NCBI RefSeq assembly: GCF_051014445.1
Contig: NC_135144.1
Span: 5,642,001-5,706,000 of the forward strand
Direction: 5' to 3'
Source: Colletes latitarsis
Taxonomy: Eukaryota > Arthropoda > Insecta > Hymenoptera > Colletidae
Length of the DNA stretch: 64,000 nt
Position numbers and translations under genes: made by a program. Below the pieces are notes generated by a model. The model was not told the origin of the DNA and searched no databases. It saw only the letters and a list, made by a program, of their open reading frames with translations. Positions 10,619 through 23,255 of this stretch are shown here, piece by piece (position 1 is the first letter of the stretch; the number at the start of each line of letters is the position of its first letter).

Positions 10619-11950
10619 CAGTCTTCAACTCTACCAGGAACGAATTAATATACGTCCTATTTGAATCCAAGACATCGACTTCTAGTGATAAAGTATTCAA
10701 ATTCCTTGTAGACTCTGGCGCCTCGATCTCATTAATCAAAGCTTCGAGCCTAAGCGACTATAAAATAATAAATCCTACTCCGATATCCTTAAACGGAATT
10801 TCCCCTAATGCACCAATCCCAAGCCTGGGAGAAACGAATATAGAACTCGAAATTCGTGGCAGAAATAACAGTGTCCCATTTCATGTAATCCACTCACCAA
10901 CTGACATCTCTTTCGACGGATTACTAGGAGGCGACTTTCTCAGATCCTTAAAATGTAAAATCGATTATAAATATTCTACCCTTTCTGTCGCAACGATCTC
11001 ATTCCAAATTCCCTTAGGTTATAATATCCCCCAAACATCCAACAGCATGCTAACTATCCATCCTTGTACGGAAACAATTATTCCAATTAAGTTGAAAAGC
11101 CCACATAACATTTGCAAGGGAATCATGAACTCTCAAGAACTAAATCCCGAGGGTTCCCCTCTAGTTCCAAGTGCTATTGTGCAGGCTCAAGGAGGAAACC
11201 GTGTCTTTATCACAATTGTTAATACACATACAAAAGACAAACAAATTCCAATCCCCGAACTGCTCCTAGAACCCATACCGCGAGAAGGAAAAATCTATCA
11301 ACTAGCTCCCGAACTAGAAAATAATCAATTAAAAAATAGACTGCAGTCACTGACAGCAAATATCCGTCTCGAGGATTTAAATTCCGAAGAACGGGCTTCT
11401 ATTGAATCTATTTGTACCGATTTCAACGACATATTTCATTTACCGACAGATGTATTAACCCATATTACAGCTTGCACTCACGAAATTAAAACAGTAGACG
11501 AACAACCCATTCTTGTAAAAAGTTACAGATATCCGGAAATTCATAAGAAGAAAGTCGATAACCAAATAGAAAAAATGTTACAAGAGGGAATAATCAAACC
11601 TTCTACAAGCCCATGGTCAAGTCCCTTATTGATAGTCCCAAAAACATCAGATACCCCCGGCGAACGCAAGTGGAGATTAGTAATCGATTAGCGAAAGTTA
11701 AACGCGAAAACCATTGGCGATGCGTATTCACTCCCAAATGTAGAGGAAATTTAAAATTTTAGATCAATTAGGCCACGCAGTTTACTTCACAACTCTAGAT
11801 CTCGCAAGTAGTTACCATCAAATTCTCATGAACCCTCCGCGACTCCCCGAAAACAGCATTCACCACACCGAATGGACACTACGAATTTATAAGAATGCCA
11901 TTCGGTCTCAAAAATGCCCTAGCTAACATTTTCTCTGGTTTCAATAATAG
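10540..11950 (+). pseudogene. gypsy-like pol: protease and N-terminal reverse transcriptase
   Basis: The aspartic protease is recognised by LVDSGASISLI (DSG at about 10711) and by LLGGDFL further on. A linker of about 200 residues leads to the reverse transcriptase. Its N-terminal landmarks are SYRYPEIHKKKVDNQIEKML, GIIKPSTSPWSSPLLIVPK and RKWRLVID. A stop then replaces a tyrosine codon at 11689-11691. Later parts (FTTLDLASSYHQI, the RT active-site D region) need a frameshift near 11745. The sequence ends near 11950, before the YxDD box, where family A copy 4 sits. This is a dead Ty3/gypsy-class element; mdg1/412-like is the closest style, by eye only. Confidence 0.85.
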
Positions 11951-11963
11951 GCAATGTCTTATA

Positions 11964-13146
11964 TACAGGGTGTTCGGCCACTCCTGGGAAAAATTTTACT
12001 AGAGGATTCTAGAGGCCAAAATAAGACGAAAATCAAGAATACCAATTTGTTGATGCAGGCTTCGTTAAAAAGTTATTAACAATTAAATTCAAAAATTTCA
12101 AATCGTTCTGGAAAAATTATTTTCGGTTGCGAGGGTTAATTACAATCATTTTTGGTGAATACATATACCTTCGAAATTCTATCCATTTTCGAGAAAAAAA
12201 TTCGAGAAGGTGTGAAATTTTTGGGTGAAAAAAAAGACTTTCGAATCCTCATGGAAAAATTATTTTTAGTTGCAGGGGTCAATTGCAAGCATTTTTGGTC
12301 AACAGACATACCCCCGAAATCTTACTCAGTTTCGAGAAAAAAATTCCTTACCGAAAATATAATTTCTGGCCAGAAATGTCTGCCCGAATTTTCATGCGAA
12401 TCTTTAAAACGTCATAACTTCTGAACGGATTGGACGATTTTAATGTTTAAAAAAGCAAACTACGCGTGTTTTGGTGGAGAATATGTACAAATAGCAAAAA
12501 TATTCGAAAAGTTGGTCCTTGACCCCGCAAAATGAGAAAAATCCCATAAAAATGGTCCAATTTTCAAACAGCCATAACTCCTACAATTGTGAATATATTT
12601 CAATGAAACTTTTTTCTGAAGTAGAGCTCATGGGTACCTACAGAAAAGTATTCGACAACTTTTCTGTAGGGTGTCAAACAAAGTTACTAAAAGTGAAAAA
12701 GGAATTTTTAAGAAAAATCGATAGGGGGTAGCTGCCTAAATTTTTCGACAAAATAAAAAATTTTTAATTAATTCTGAAAAAATTATTTTCGGTTGTGGGG
12801 GTCAATTACAATCATTTTTGGTGAATAGATATACCCCCGAAATTCAACCCACTTTCTAGAAAAAAATTCGAGAAAGTGTGAAATTTTTCGACAAAATTAA
12901 AAAATTTCAAATCGTTCTGGAAAAATTATTTTCGGTTGCGGAGGTCAATGACAATCATTTTTGGTGAATAGACATAACCCCGGAATCTTGCGCATTTTCG
13001 TGAAAAAAATTCAGTACGGTCGGAACTATAAACGTTAATAACTGTTTAACGAAGCCTCAGTTAAGAAATTGATATTCTTGATTTTCGTCTTATTTTGATC
13101 TCTAGAATCCCCCATTAAAATTTTTCTCAGAGCCGAACACCCTGTA
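11964..13146 (-). mobile_element. Family A element, copy 4
   Basis: Full length with both termini (TATACAGGGTGTTCGGCC at the left, GCCGAACACCCTGTA at the right) and TA ends. One complete 523-bp step separates equivalent points at 12278 and 12801. It lies in the decayed gypsy pol region, so it arrived after that element. Confidence 0.88.
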
Positions 13147-13435
13147 TATACAGGGTAAGGCATTTTAAACAGGTCACCTGAATAACTCGCTTGTTTTCGA
13201 AGATAGGAGAAAATGCATTAGACCAAACTTACTTGGTATCGGGGGGCTCATAATCTGGTATTACCAATTTTTCTGTAGGTGGAGGCGTCAAGGAGATATG
13301 AAGGTCAACTCGGTTTTTTTAAATGAATCAGTATATTTTTTTACTTACATTCTGATAGAGTGTTTCAAGGCGAATACAATGACTTATTATTAAGGTCATT
13401 CAAGGTCATTTAAAGTCAACTGCAATAGAAAATAA
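13147..13435 (+). mobile_element. Solo terminus related to the rosa-like (DD41D) inverted repeat
   Basis: It begins TATACAGGGTAAGGCA and keeps the landmarks of the 291-bp rosa-like arm at 38585 in the same order: GTAGGTGGAGGCGTC, TTTTTTTAAATGAATCAGTA and GGTCATTCAAGGTCAT. Divergence is substantial and no partner arm or transposase is nearby. It directly abuts the right end of A copy 4. Confidence 0.5.
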
Positions 13436-13439
13436 ATTG

Positions 13440-13680
13440 TCTCATAGCCCGCGATAGAATAATAAACTTAAAAACCAAAGGTAAAGAACATTATGACAGG
13501 AAAAGTAATCCCATTACGTCCAAAGAAAACGATCTTGTCTGCATGCAAGTACAAATTAAACCAGGACTAAACAAAAAACTATCCTAATTTTAAAGGCCTC
13601 TACAAAATAGTAAAAGTATATCCTAATAACACCGTCGAACTCCTAATTAGCAAACGGAAACAAAAATATCATACTAAGTA
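13440..13680 (+). pseudogene. gypsy-like pol, C-terminal end
   Basis: Fragments in shifting frames read VCMQVQIKPGLN, KGLYKIVKVYPNNTVELL and KRKQKYHTK. These fit the tail after the integrase of gypsy-class pol, ending just before the LTR remnant. RNase H and integrase core between 11950 and here are missing. Confidence 0.55.
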
Positions 13681-13740
13681 GTCCAGCCGGTATTAAACTG
13701 ATCTACGCCACCAACTCGGGCTCTTCCTTGGACTCCAACA
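13681..13740 (+). repeat. Remnant of the gypsy-like 3' LTR
   Basis: Sixty bases match the end of the 5' LTR region (4196-4255), ending CCAACA. The rest of this LTR is deleted, with the pol tail joined directly to it. Confidence 0.65.
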
Positions 13741-15631
13741 AATGTATAATTATATATTTCGTTATTATCCAAAACAACATTGGATTACATATAAATGACC
13801 TCATTCCTTCCACACTGTTTACGATTTCTAAGTATTTAAATAGAAGGGGTGATAGACACAGGGGTTAAATTCTTAGACACAAATGAACATTTGTGTCATG
13901 TTTGATCGAAATCGACGTGTATCAATCAACGGGAAACTGAATTAAATCACAGGATCATCGAGCAGGGTTGATTCGAAAGGAAATAATTTGGCACGTTCAC
14001 AGTCCATTGACCTGTACATCGACGAGTACAGTACCACTCAAAAGTCTTAGAACACTCAGGCTACATTTCATGTCAGCATAAGAAAAATTATGCTATCGTT
14101 AACAAATTTAGAAGAATAATATATCATTGAAGGTTTCGTAGAATAAAGGCATTTGTGTATGGTCAGATACTTTAATATTTTAAGAATATTATGACATTTT
14201 AATTAAAACGTGTACTAATTTTAGTAACCCTGCGATTAATCTTCCTATAGTTTCTGTTGTAATGTTTTCACATATTTTTAAGGCAGGTTTCTTAGATGTA
14301 CAATCGAGTTATTAATAACAACTAAACTTATTGTTACTTAATTTCTTCAAGTTTCATGAAAATTTATTTTTATACATTTTAAATATTATATTTTTTATTT
14401 TAGAAATTCATTCATCACTAATTTGCACAACTATAATGTATTACTTCTTCAGCTGAAGTAGTGTCATTATCTTAAACTCATTAAATCGCTTATATTTTGC
14501 ATTAGAGGGATAATTCATGGTAATGACAATATGAATCGCCTTCTTATTAATTTTGTATTTATACTTGCTTATTGCTGTTTCTTTTTTATTCGCTTTGAAA
14601 TTATTTACTCAGTGAATGGCATGTTTGAAACTCTATCCTTTATTTTTATTTCGTTATTTCATCGTTCAACTTACAATCAGACAAAATATACAAGCGAACA
14701 ATTTAGTGGTTATGAAAATCGATTATTGCACTGTTACTTTATTGTATGAATGAATGATTGTTACTTAATGATCCGTGTAATTAACTAATGGAATATGACT
14801 ATTTTGCAATGAAGTGGTAATTGTAGCTGTTTACTGTATATCAAATTGTCGTAGCGAATATCAGGAAATACTGTAGGAAATGTCAAGTGAAAAAGGTTGT
14901 ATCAGCACAGGTCTGACTCACTATAATTAATAAATATCAGACCGCAGATTTTATGGAATACCCATCAGTTTGCAAAATGATATGCTTAGGATTTTCTTGA
15001 TAATACGATATTCCATCAATTCTGGAGCATCAGACGTAGCGGTACTCAATATAATGTTGAAAAATATTATTATTTTTTACATAAAACATTAGTGTGTAAT
15101 CTGAAATATATTTATTTACTTTTAGATGAATTTATACAGTAAAATTAAATTCACAAACAATATTCTTATAATTCTCATAATACAGTAGTTTTTTTCCTCT
15201 CGATATTGTTTGCTGAATCATCGTTACTAATTCCTGAACTACAACAACAAACTGAACGTTGCAAGTCTGGTCATTAAATGTTCATATACAAATGAATCAT
15301 CTATACTCCATTAACTATAAAAATGCGATACAACAGAATAGATTGACGATTGCTACTGAACGTGTTAAAAGGCGTAACATTATTAACAAATCAATTTTTA
15401 CTATTTTTTAATTAAGTTACCATACGAAAATCATGTAATTTGTAAAAAGCTAGATATGTGCTTTCATTTCTGAACAAATTTAGAATCCACAGAATAAACA
15501 AACTCTTAATGTATCTCATTTTCGTATCGCGATCAAGCCTAATAGAAGTAACAATCGACAATTCAATCGTACTTTCTTCGATAACGTTCACGTCACGGTG
15601 AATGAGCAAACGTTAACAAGGGATCCCTATA
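13741..15631. other. AT-rich, mostly featureless
   Basis: Apart from a Tc1-type terminus at 14029 I see no gene or repeat. The longest frames (about 65-72 residues) have no recognisable motif. Confidence 0.55.
14029..14110 (+). mobile_element. Tc1-type terminal sequence, solo
   Basis: TA followed by CAGTACCACTCAAAAGTCTT resembles ends of Tc1-family elements. No matching opposite end and no readable transposase follow, so this is at best an eroded fragment. Confidence 0.4.
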
Positions 15632-16498
15632 TACAGAGAGTTCCCCACACCTGGGAAAAATTTTAATGGGAGATTCTAGAGGCCAAAATAGTACAAAAAT
15701 CAAGAATACTAATTTGTTGATCGAGGCTTCGTTGAAAAGTTATTAACGTTCAAAGTTCCACCCGTACTGAATTTATTTCTAGAAAGCCGGTAGATTTTCG
15801 GGGGTATGGCTATCCTCCAAAAATTATTGTAATTAATCCCCGCAACCGAAAATAATTTTTCCAGAACGATTTGAAATTTTTTTTTCGTCAGAAAATTTAG
15901 GCACCTACCCCCGTCGATTTTTCTTAAAAATTCGTTTCTAATTTTTAATAATTTTTTTTGACATCCTACAAAATAGTTGTTCAATACTTTTTTGTAGGTA
16001 CCTATGAGCTCTATTTCAGAAAAAAGTTTCAATAAAATACACTAACTATTATAGGAGTGTATTACTATTTTTTTATATCTTTTGTTGTTTACGACTTATA
16101 AGTACGTACATAGAAAGTGCAGTTGGGATAAAAGGGTTGATATCTCCCTCAAAGTGTAAAACAGGCACGAACGAATTACATCTGTCTTCTTAGATAGGTC
16201 TAATTAATGTTTATGCAAAGTTTCATCAAAATCGGAGTGTATCAGTTTGCGATGTTTCCTTGTGAGCTTGTATTTTCAAATGTTTGGATGCCTCCATTTT
16301 AAACAAACTTGAATCCGAAAAGCGGTTCGTGTAATCAAAAGTAATTTTTTCAGTATGATTTGAAATTTTTTAATTTAATTTTTCAATAACTTTTTAATGA
16401 AGCCTCAGTCAAGACATTGATATTCTTGATTTTCGTCTTATCTTGGTCTTGAGCATCTCCCATTAAAATATTTCCCAATGGTGGCCGAACACCCTATA
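15632..16498 (+). mobile_element. Family A element, copy 5, interrupted
   Basis: The left terminus is TACAGAGAGTTCCCCACACC (diverged) and the right ends GGCCGAACACCCTATA. Between 16058 and 16345 the A interior is replaced by a segment shared, in the opposite orientation, with 18573-18857. A sequence resumes at AGTAATTTTTTCAGTATG. Confidence 0.8.
16058..16345 (-). repeat. Inverted duplicate D, left copy
   Basis: Reverse complement of 18573-18857 with few differences. It consists of a B-type terminus ending TGTTTCCTTG at 16262 plus about 80 bases of its flank (GAGCTTGTATTTTC onward). Having the flank too means this was copied as a segment, not as a clean transposon end. Confidence 0.8.
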
Positions 16499-18208
16499 TA
16501 ATAAAGCAAGGGGATACATATCTATGAAAGTATAACATCGTGAAGACTGCTAACTTCGAAGTTCTCTCAGAAAATTTATAGTTAAACGAGCTAATTACAT
16601 CCTTGAAAGTTTATGACATCGATAATTACATTATCGGATTACACGAAGGTTATTATAGCGATTTTTCAAGGATATTATCACATTAGTGGCCATTAATTTG
16701 TCATTAGCATAGTTGTTTTAATTATTAAGTCAGTCGTAATTTATATCAATTAGAAGTCATTGAATTCATTCACCGTGCAACTGTCCTTTTTTTTATTTGA
16801 AATAAAAAGTTTTTAGAGAAGTTTTGCGTTTGCTCGATACTCGAGGAAGATAACTTTATTTCCTTCACGTTTGCCAGTTCCAGACACATAAATACAACTT
16901 GTACATTGGACAGAAAAGAGTAAACTGAGCACCGTGAATATTTCAGTGTAACGAGTTTTTTCTTTATTTCGCCCTCGAAACGCGTATGCCGTATCAATTT
17001 TTAATTGGGACAATGGAACCAGTGAACAAATGTACTTACATCTTGAAAGTTACGAGACAAATACGCACACTTTTCTTCGTTTAAATATCTACTTTTATCT
17101 AAAATAATATCTTAAATAAATATCTACCTAACCCAGTGCTGAAAATACATAATTTGTGTACGGTTCGAAAAGGAAAACATAATAAGGGATGCGAATTTAA
17201 TAAGATCAACACGTAGCAATTTATTTTGTCGAAAAATGACATTCTTATTTGTTTCGTTTTAAAATATTTGATATATTACGTTCAGTAATGTATAAACGCT
17301 CGGTTAACTGAATTTCTATATTTGAAATTTGTATCTAAATAACTATCTTGTCTATTTTTGCTCTCTGCGCGTTATTAGAATAGCGAACGGTCTGGCAGAA
17401 ACTTTGCCCTGTCGAGCACAGATAACGTTTCAATAGGGATTCAATAACCATTCAATATTCAACTGTTTCAAAGTTGGCCTATTTTTGTCACTCGACTCAT
17501 TGCGTGATTACTGTCAGCAATGCCTAATCGATAATAAAGTTCAGTGAATTTTAAAGAATTTCTAACACAGAATAAAAATTTTAATCTGCTCCAAGACACA
17601 AATTATTATTTCTTAGAACATCGAATCGAGAACGAGACCATTCATGTGCAAATGTTCTTGTTTTCATTTGTACCCGAGTGTTCGTATTCAATTACCAACC
17701 AGGTCTGCACTTCTGTATCGTAAGATATCCCTATTGTAGCGAGTATTCTGTTGGTAACACAATTATGCGCATATTTAATTCGCAGTAAGAAAAGCACAAT
17801 ATACCTAGGTGGAGTGTTAAGTGAGATTTACTGCGAGTTATGTAAACTCGAGACCTACTACCTTGTTATATCTCTTTCCTTTGTGTGTTAATCAGTTAGT
17901 ACTTTCTAGTATACAAAACAAAAATAAGTGTGGGACAAAATGATAGCACACCTGGGAGAATGCTTTGTATTTTAAAATAAACACAGAATAATTTGTCTCT
18001 TGTACAGTGACGGATACAAAATAGGAGGGGGAACTGTAAATCTCGTTGATTATCCTCTTCTATGAATCTAGTTACGTTATACTTGTTACTTGTATAATCT
18101 GTTTGTTAGGACCGATAATGAGTAGGTAGTCAAACAAGGAAAATCATCCATTTAATGTATGAACTCGTTGAATATAATTCAGCTTAAGTAAGACGTTAAG
18201 AAAACATT
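16499..18208. other. AT-rich, no feature seen
   Basis: No ORF with a recognisable motif and no repeat pair found across 1.7 kb. This is one of the longer stretches that could be unique host DNA. Confidence 0.55.
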
Positions 18209-18212
18209 TTAA

Positions 18213-18568
18213 CCCTCTATGGGCCCGTGTAACTTTCGGATCACATGTTAATATATCGACAGTTTACAAAATAATTTTAGACTGCGGATATTTATGCATT
18301 TATGGGAAATTTAAATTTTCAAAAAACTACAGAATGCATTTAATATGCTAAAATATAAGAAATGTTTCAAGTAAGATACGAATTATTATATTTAGGAGTT
18401 GAGACAACCCTCTATAAAGTTCCCATTTCATTAATTCTATTAATAAAAATACGAATTTGCATAAAGATCCGCAGTCTACTAATAACAATATTGATGACGG
18501 TTGGCAGCATCAAATATCAAAGTGGTTCGTAAGTTTATATTCAAGAAAAAAATTCGGCCCATAGAGGG
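18213..18568. mobile_element. TTAA-flanked piggyBac-type MITE
   Basis: TTAA duplicates at 18209-18212 and 18569-18572 flank termini CCCTCTATGGGCC and GGCCCATAGAGGG. The 356-bp length and absence of coding sequence mark it as non-autonomous. CCY-starting ends in TTAA are characteristic of piggyBac-superfamily elements. Confidence 0.88.
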
Positions 18569-18572
18569 TTAA

Positions 18573-18857
18573 ACATTATACGAACCGCCTCTCGGATACA
18601 GGTTTGTTTAAAATGGAGGCATCCAAACATTTGAAAATACAAGTTCACAAGGGAACATCGCAAACTGATACACTCCGATTTTGATGAAACTTTGCATAAA
18701 CATTAATTAGACCTATCTAAGAAGTCAGGTGTAATTCGTTCGTGGCTGTTTTGCACTTTGAGGGAGATATCAACCTTTATATCCCAACCGCCCTTTCTAT
18801 GTACGTGCTTATAAGTCGTAAACAACAAAAGATATAAAAAAATAGTTGAAATAGAAG
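18573..18857 (+). repeat. Inverted duplicate D, right copy
   Basis: It includes flank sequence, then at 18648 a B-type terminus CAAGGGAACATCGCAAACTG preceded by TCA, then ATTTTGATGAAACTTTGCAT as in other B-type arms. It directly follows the TTAA of the piggyBac MITE. Confidence 0.75.
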
Positions 18858-19404
18858 TTATACCGTTTCTTGAGGTCTATAAAGCTGCGTGTAAATTTTT
18901 TTGCAAAATTGAATTCCCCCTCCCTCTATTTTTCGAAAAATTTTCGCTTTTTCTAATCGATAAAAGCGTCCATTTATGATGGATTCAGCGATGTATTACA
19001 ATGTATAATTATTTTAATTATTCCGTTGGAATTCGCAATTTAAATATTGTTATCTTTCTGCATTGACTGTTGATTCGACCTATACTTGCGACGTTGATAC
19101 GACCTTTAATAAGTACCATTTCTCTGTTCGTTTTACATGTAATTTACATAATTGTAAGATCAATTCCATCAACATACGATGAAGTTCATTTATTTTGTAG
19201 AATTTCTACAATATACAGAGTATTTCCGATCCAGTAGTACAATTAAAAAGGCGGTTTATGTACATACAAAAGTAAGCTGAAAATATACAATAATAGTTTT
19301 TGACATGGTTACACTCTCATTCATCCATACTGTGTTCATCAAATCAACACTTATACATCGTTCATTCTAACTTTAATTGTTATTGTAATACAATATTACA
19401 TACA
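18858..19404. other. AT-rich, no feature seen
   Basis: No gene or repeat recognised. Confidence 0.5.
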
Positions 19405-20909
19405 TATAGGGTGTTCAGCCACCCCTGAGAAAAATTTTAATGGGAGATTCTAGAGGCCAAAATAGGACGAAAATCAAGAATATAAATTTGTTGAACGAGG
19501 CTTCGTTAAAAAGTTATTAAATTCTACTAGCTATTAAATCTTTAAATACTACTCACTTTCTAGAAACAAATTCGAGTAGGTACTAAAATTATTAGACGAA
19601 ATTAAAAAATTTCAAATCATACTAAAAAAATTATATTTAGTTACAGGGGTAAATTACAAGCATTTTTCGTGAATAGACATACCTCGAAATCTTACGCACT
19701 TTCGAGAAAAAAATTCTTCACCGAAAATCTAATGTGAAACCAGAAATGCTTCCCTAAAATTTCATGCGAATCTTTAAAATGTCATAACTCTTGAACGAAT
19801 CGGAGGATTTTAATTTTTCAAAATGCCAACAACGTGCATTTTAGTGGAGATTATGTAGAAATTCTAACAATATTGAAAAAGTTGTTCCTTGACATCGTAA
19901 ACTGAGAAAAACTTCATAAAAGTTGTCCAATATTCAAACAACCATAACTCCTATAATAGTTAGGCTATTTTATTGAAACTTTTTTCTGAAATAGAGCTCA
20001 TAGGTACCTACAAAAAAGTATTGAACAACTATTTTGTAGGGCGTCAAAAAAAATTATTAAAAATTAAAAACAGATTTTTAAGAAAAATCGACCAGGTAGT
20101 GTAGGTGCTTAAATTTTTTGGTAAAAAAAAAATATCAAATCGTTCTGGAAAAATTAGTTTTAGTTGTAGAAGTAAATTACAATCACTTTTGGTGAATAGG
20201 TATACGCCAGAAATCTTACTCAGTTTCGAGAAAAAAATTCCGTACCGAAAATATATTTTCAGGCCAGAAATGTCACCCGAAAATACGTATCTTTGAAACA
20301 TCATAACTTCTGAACGGATTGAAGGATTTTAATGTTTCAAACGGCAATCAACGCGTATTTTGGCGAAGAATATGCAGAAATTCAAAAAATATTCGAAAAG
20401 TTGTTCCTGAACCCTGTAAACTGAGAAAAACTTCATAAAAATGATCCAATTTTCAAACGACCATAACTCCTACAATAGTGAATATATTTTATTGAAACCT
20501 TTTTCTGAAGTAGAGCTCAGGTGTACCTACAAAAATGTATTAGATAATTTTTCTGTAGAGCATCAAAGAGATTTATTTAAAACGAAAAACAGATTTTTAA
20601 GAAAAATCGATAAGGGGGTGTAGGTACCTAAATTTTTCAGCGAAATAAAAAAAATTTCAAATTGTTCTGAAAAAATTATTTTTAGTTGTAGAAGTAAATT
20701 ACAATCACTTTTGGTGAATAGGTATACTCCAGAAATCGTACTCAGTTTCGAGAAAAAAATTCCTTACCGAAAATATAATTTCAGGCCAGAAATGTCACCC
20801 GAAAATACGTATCTTTAAAACATCATAACTCCTGAACGGATTGGAGGATTTTAATTTTTCAAAATGCCAACGACGCATATTTTAGTGGAGAATTTGTAGA
20901 AATTCTGGA
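19405..20909 (-). mobile_element. Family A element, copy 6, with three-fold 522-bp tandem
   Basis: The left terminus is ATAGGGTGTTCAGCC. The right inverted repeat is missing, sequence leaving the family near GTAGAAATTCTGG. The phrase GTAAATTACAA recurs at 19649, 20172 and 20694, steps of 523 and 522 bp, and the surrounding sequence aligns, so the internal unit is tandemly repeated. Confidence 0.85.
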
Positions 20910-21685
20910 AGCAATCAGACTCATCCGTAAAACTTTTATCAGTAAAGTTCACTTGGATACAGTTAAGAATAATCGTGATAATTCTAGAAATTAAAAGAAA
21001 AATATGTGTTCATTTAAATAACTTGGTGTGGTTTGATATTAGTGAAAGTTAAAGAATAATTTGAAATTTTTAATTTCTTTGAGTTTATAATAAGGTGATT
21101 TTGGAACAGGGATAAAAGCCTTATAATTAACGTATAACTTTATAACTTATTACATTACAAACATTCTCACATTTTGTATAAACAATCAAGTTGGTCAAAT
21201 ATTTGAACAGATTAAATTTTCTTCAGTTTGATCAAATTATTCAAGCTACTTAAATGATCAAATACTTGGTTCGGTTTGAAAAGAATGTTTTATCTTGGTC
21301 TGAATTCTTGTTCGAGTACACAAACAGCTCCAATTGGAAAGATCTATTGTCAGATGGAGATAGATCGGTCAATAGCATAACTGTTAACCCCGAAGACTGG
21401 ATTCTGAATCACACCGAAAGAAATGATAGCTGTATTTCACTGTGCAGCGACAATAAAGTATATTGAATAACAGCACGGAGACTTATGAGAGGCCAATTAC
21501 GTTATCCGCGCCGTTCAATAACTTGTTGGCAACAAGTATAGACACTTAACGAAGACGATCTGCCTTACAGAGTTAACTTTTTTACTTGAACATTTCCAAT
21601 CTACTATTTTACTTATCGAAGAAGCTGGATTTATCGAACATGGAACAGTCACCTTTTATAGTATATTGGACCGAAAAAATCCATG
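20910..21685. other. AT-rich, no feature seen
   Basis: A 70-residue frame at 21254-21466 has no recognisable motif. No repeat pair found. Confidence 0.5.
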
Positions 21686-21870
21686 CACTATTCTTCGATT
21701 GAGTTTGTGGCGCTGTTTTGCTGCGGTCTGGAACTCGTGCGAATCTCGTAAAGAGGACAGAAAAGGAAAGGAAAGGGCACGGCGTTTCGTCCGGGCCTGC
21801 TAGAGGGACTCATCAGTAAGGCTTCCTAGCAAGCCTTGCTTTAAACAAGTGGGACATTAGGAAATCGGTT
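21686..21870 (-). repeat. TRIM LTR fragment, inverted
   Basis: The reverse complement shares AAGCCTTACTGATGAGTCC, CTAGCAGGCCCGGACGAAAC, a CCTTTCCTTTTCTGTCC run and a GCGCCACA end with the LTRs at 22816 and 24070. The 5' half of the LTR is absent. Confidence 0.75.
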
Positions 21871-22509
21871 GAGGAAGAATGTATAACATATTTTCTGGAT
21901 TTTAATAAAATTAAATTTTCTTTTACACATTTGTTACTAAAACGAGGGATAAATGGAACATTACTGTTATTGTATTGCTACTTACGTCCTAAATGTTCTG
22001 ATTTCTTTTTAAAATTTGCTTTGTACTTAACTTTTTATTTTCCATATATTAATTCAAACATGCTTATACCACAATTAAAAATATAGAAACAATTTAGAGT
22101 CCGGTATTCTTAACGAATAATTCAAATACCTAAAGTTGTAATTTCAAATTCATAAGTTTGTTTTTAAACTATTATATTTAATTATAGAGTTGTCTGAAAG
22201 ACCTAATGTTTTTGGTTTTATTAAGTTTTATTTAATTTAATTAAATTTTTAATGGTCCTTGTTCTGTAGGAAAAGAGATTTAAGTTACGAAGGTTGAAAA
22301 ATTGGCTTCTGGTCACAAATTGCCGCTTTTCAGATTATTATGCAGCGAAAAGTTAATCTGATGTAATTGTACACCTGCAACCAGCGACACGGTATCAAAG
22401 TACAAATTGGCCCGTGGATAAAAATAAGTTTTACATGCCTCGTCGAAGGAAACGTTTTCCAATATTTCGTTCAATAAACTACCCAAAAAATTGACATAAG
22501 ATTGTCATA
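21871..22509. other. AT-rich, no feature seen
   Basis: No gene or repeat recognised. Confidence 0.5.
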
Positions 22510-22513
22510 TTAA

Positions 22514-22730
22514 CACTAGGTTTAAGGAATACGTAAAGTTGACGCATTAAGTTTCTAAACCTAACGTTACAGAACTCATAAATATTATTTGTTAGCAATT
22601 TATGTTGGATTTAATTGATGTAATGATATGAATATTCACTCTAATTAAAAGAAAAATTGCATTTTAATGTAACTGTTAACATAGCGAATTACAATAAAAA
22701 TATGCGCAACGAGTGTCCGTAAACCTAGTG
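22514..22730 (-). mobile_element. TTAA-flanked MITE, family E copy 2
   Basis: TTAA at 22510-22513 and 22731-22734 flanks CACTAGGTTTA and TAAACCTAGTG. The reverse complement aligns along most of copy 1 (2163-2380), including TTTTTCTTTTAATTAGA. Confidence 0.82.
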
Positions 22731-22815
22731 TTAATCTTCCATTGAGGAAAATTCATCCGTTCGCATTATTGTCAATTATACTTGTTCATACGTTTATACC
22801 GAATTTTTGGTAACT

Positions 22816-23054
22816 TGTGACGTCGCCTCCCATGCTTGCCACCAGAGGGGTCGCGCTCTCACAAGCGCTCGACCGACACCTCGGTTGCTATACAATCCTC
22901 GACCGACTTCCTAATATCCCAGTCGTCTAAGGCAGTGCCTGCTAGGAAGCCTTACTGATGAGTCCACTAGCAGGCCCGGACAAAACGCACCCCCTCCTTT
23001 CCTTTTCTGTCCTACAATTTCCCGAGATACTACCTGCAGTGAAGCTGCGCCACA
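22816..23054 (+). repeat. TRIM 5' LTR
   Basis: Begins TGTGACGTCGCCTCCCATGC and ends GCGCCACA. It aligns with 24070-24315 through CTCGACCGACACCTCGGTTG and ACAATCCTCGACCGACTTCC. Confidence 0.8.
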
Positions 23055-23056
23055 AT

Positions 23057-23071
23057 TGGTGACCTGGACGG
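23057..23071 (+). other. TRIM primer binding site
   Basis: TGGTGACCTGGACGG begins 2 bases inside the 5' LTR end. The position and TGG start are typical; the tRNA is not assigned. Confidence 0.6.
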
Positions 23072-23255
23072 TGAACTGGACAACTAGGAAGCAGCTCGAG
23101 AATTTTCAGGAAACGCAGACAGCACGCAGCGTAGGACGAAGGAGGCAGCGCCAAAGGACAAACGTGTGTCTAATCGTATAGCAATAGCTCCTTTCGTAAT
23201 CCCCCTCCTAAGGTGGCCTTTTCGTTCACTCAATTGCTCGTCCTGATTATATCTA

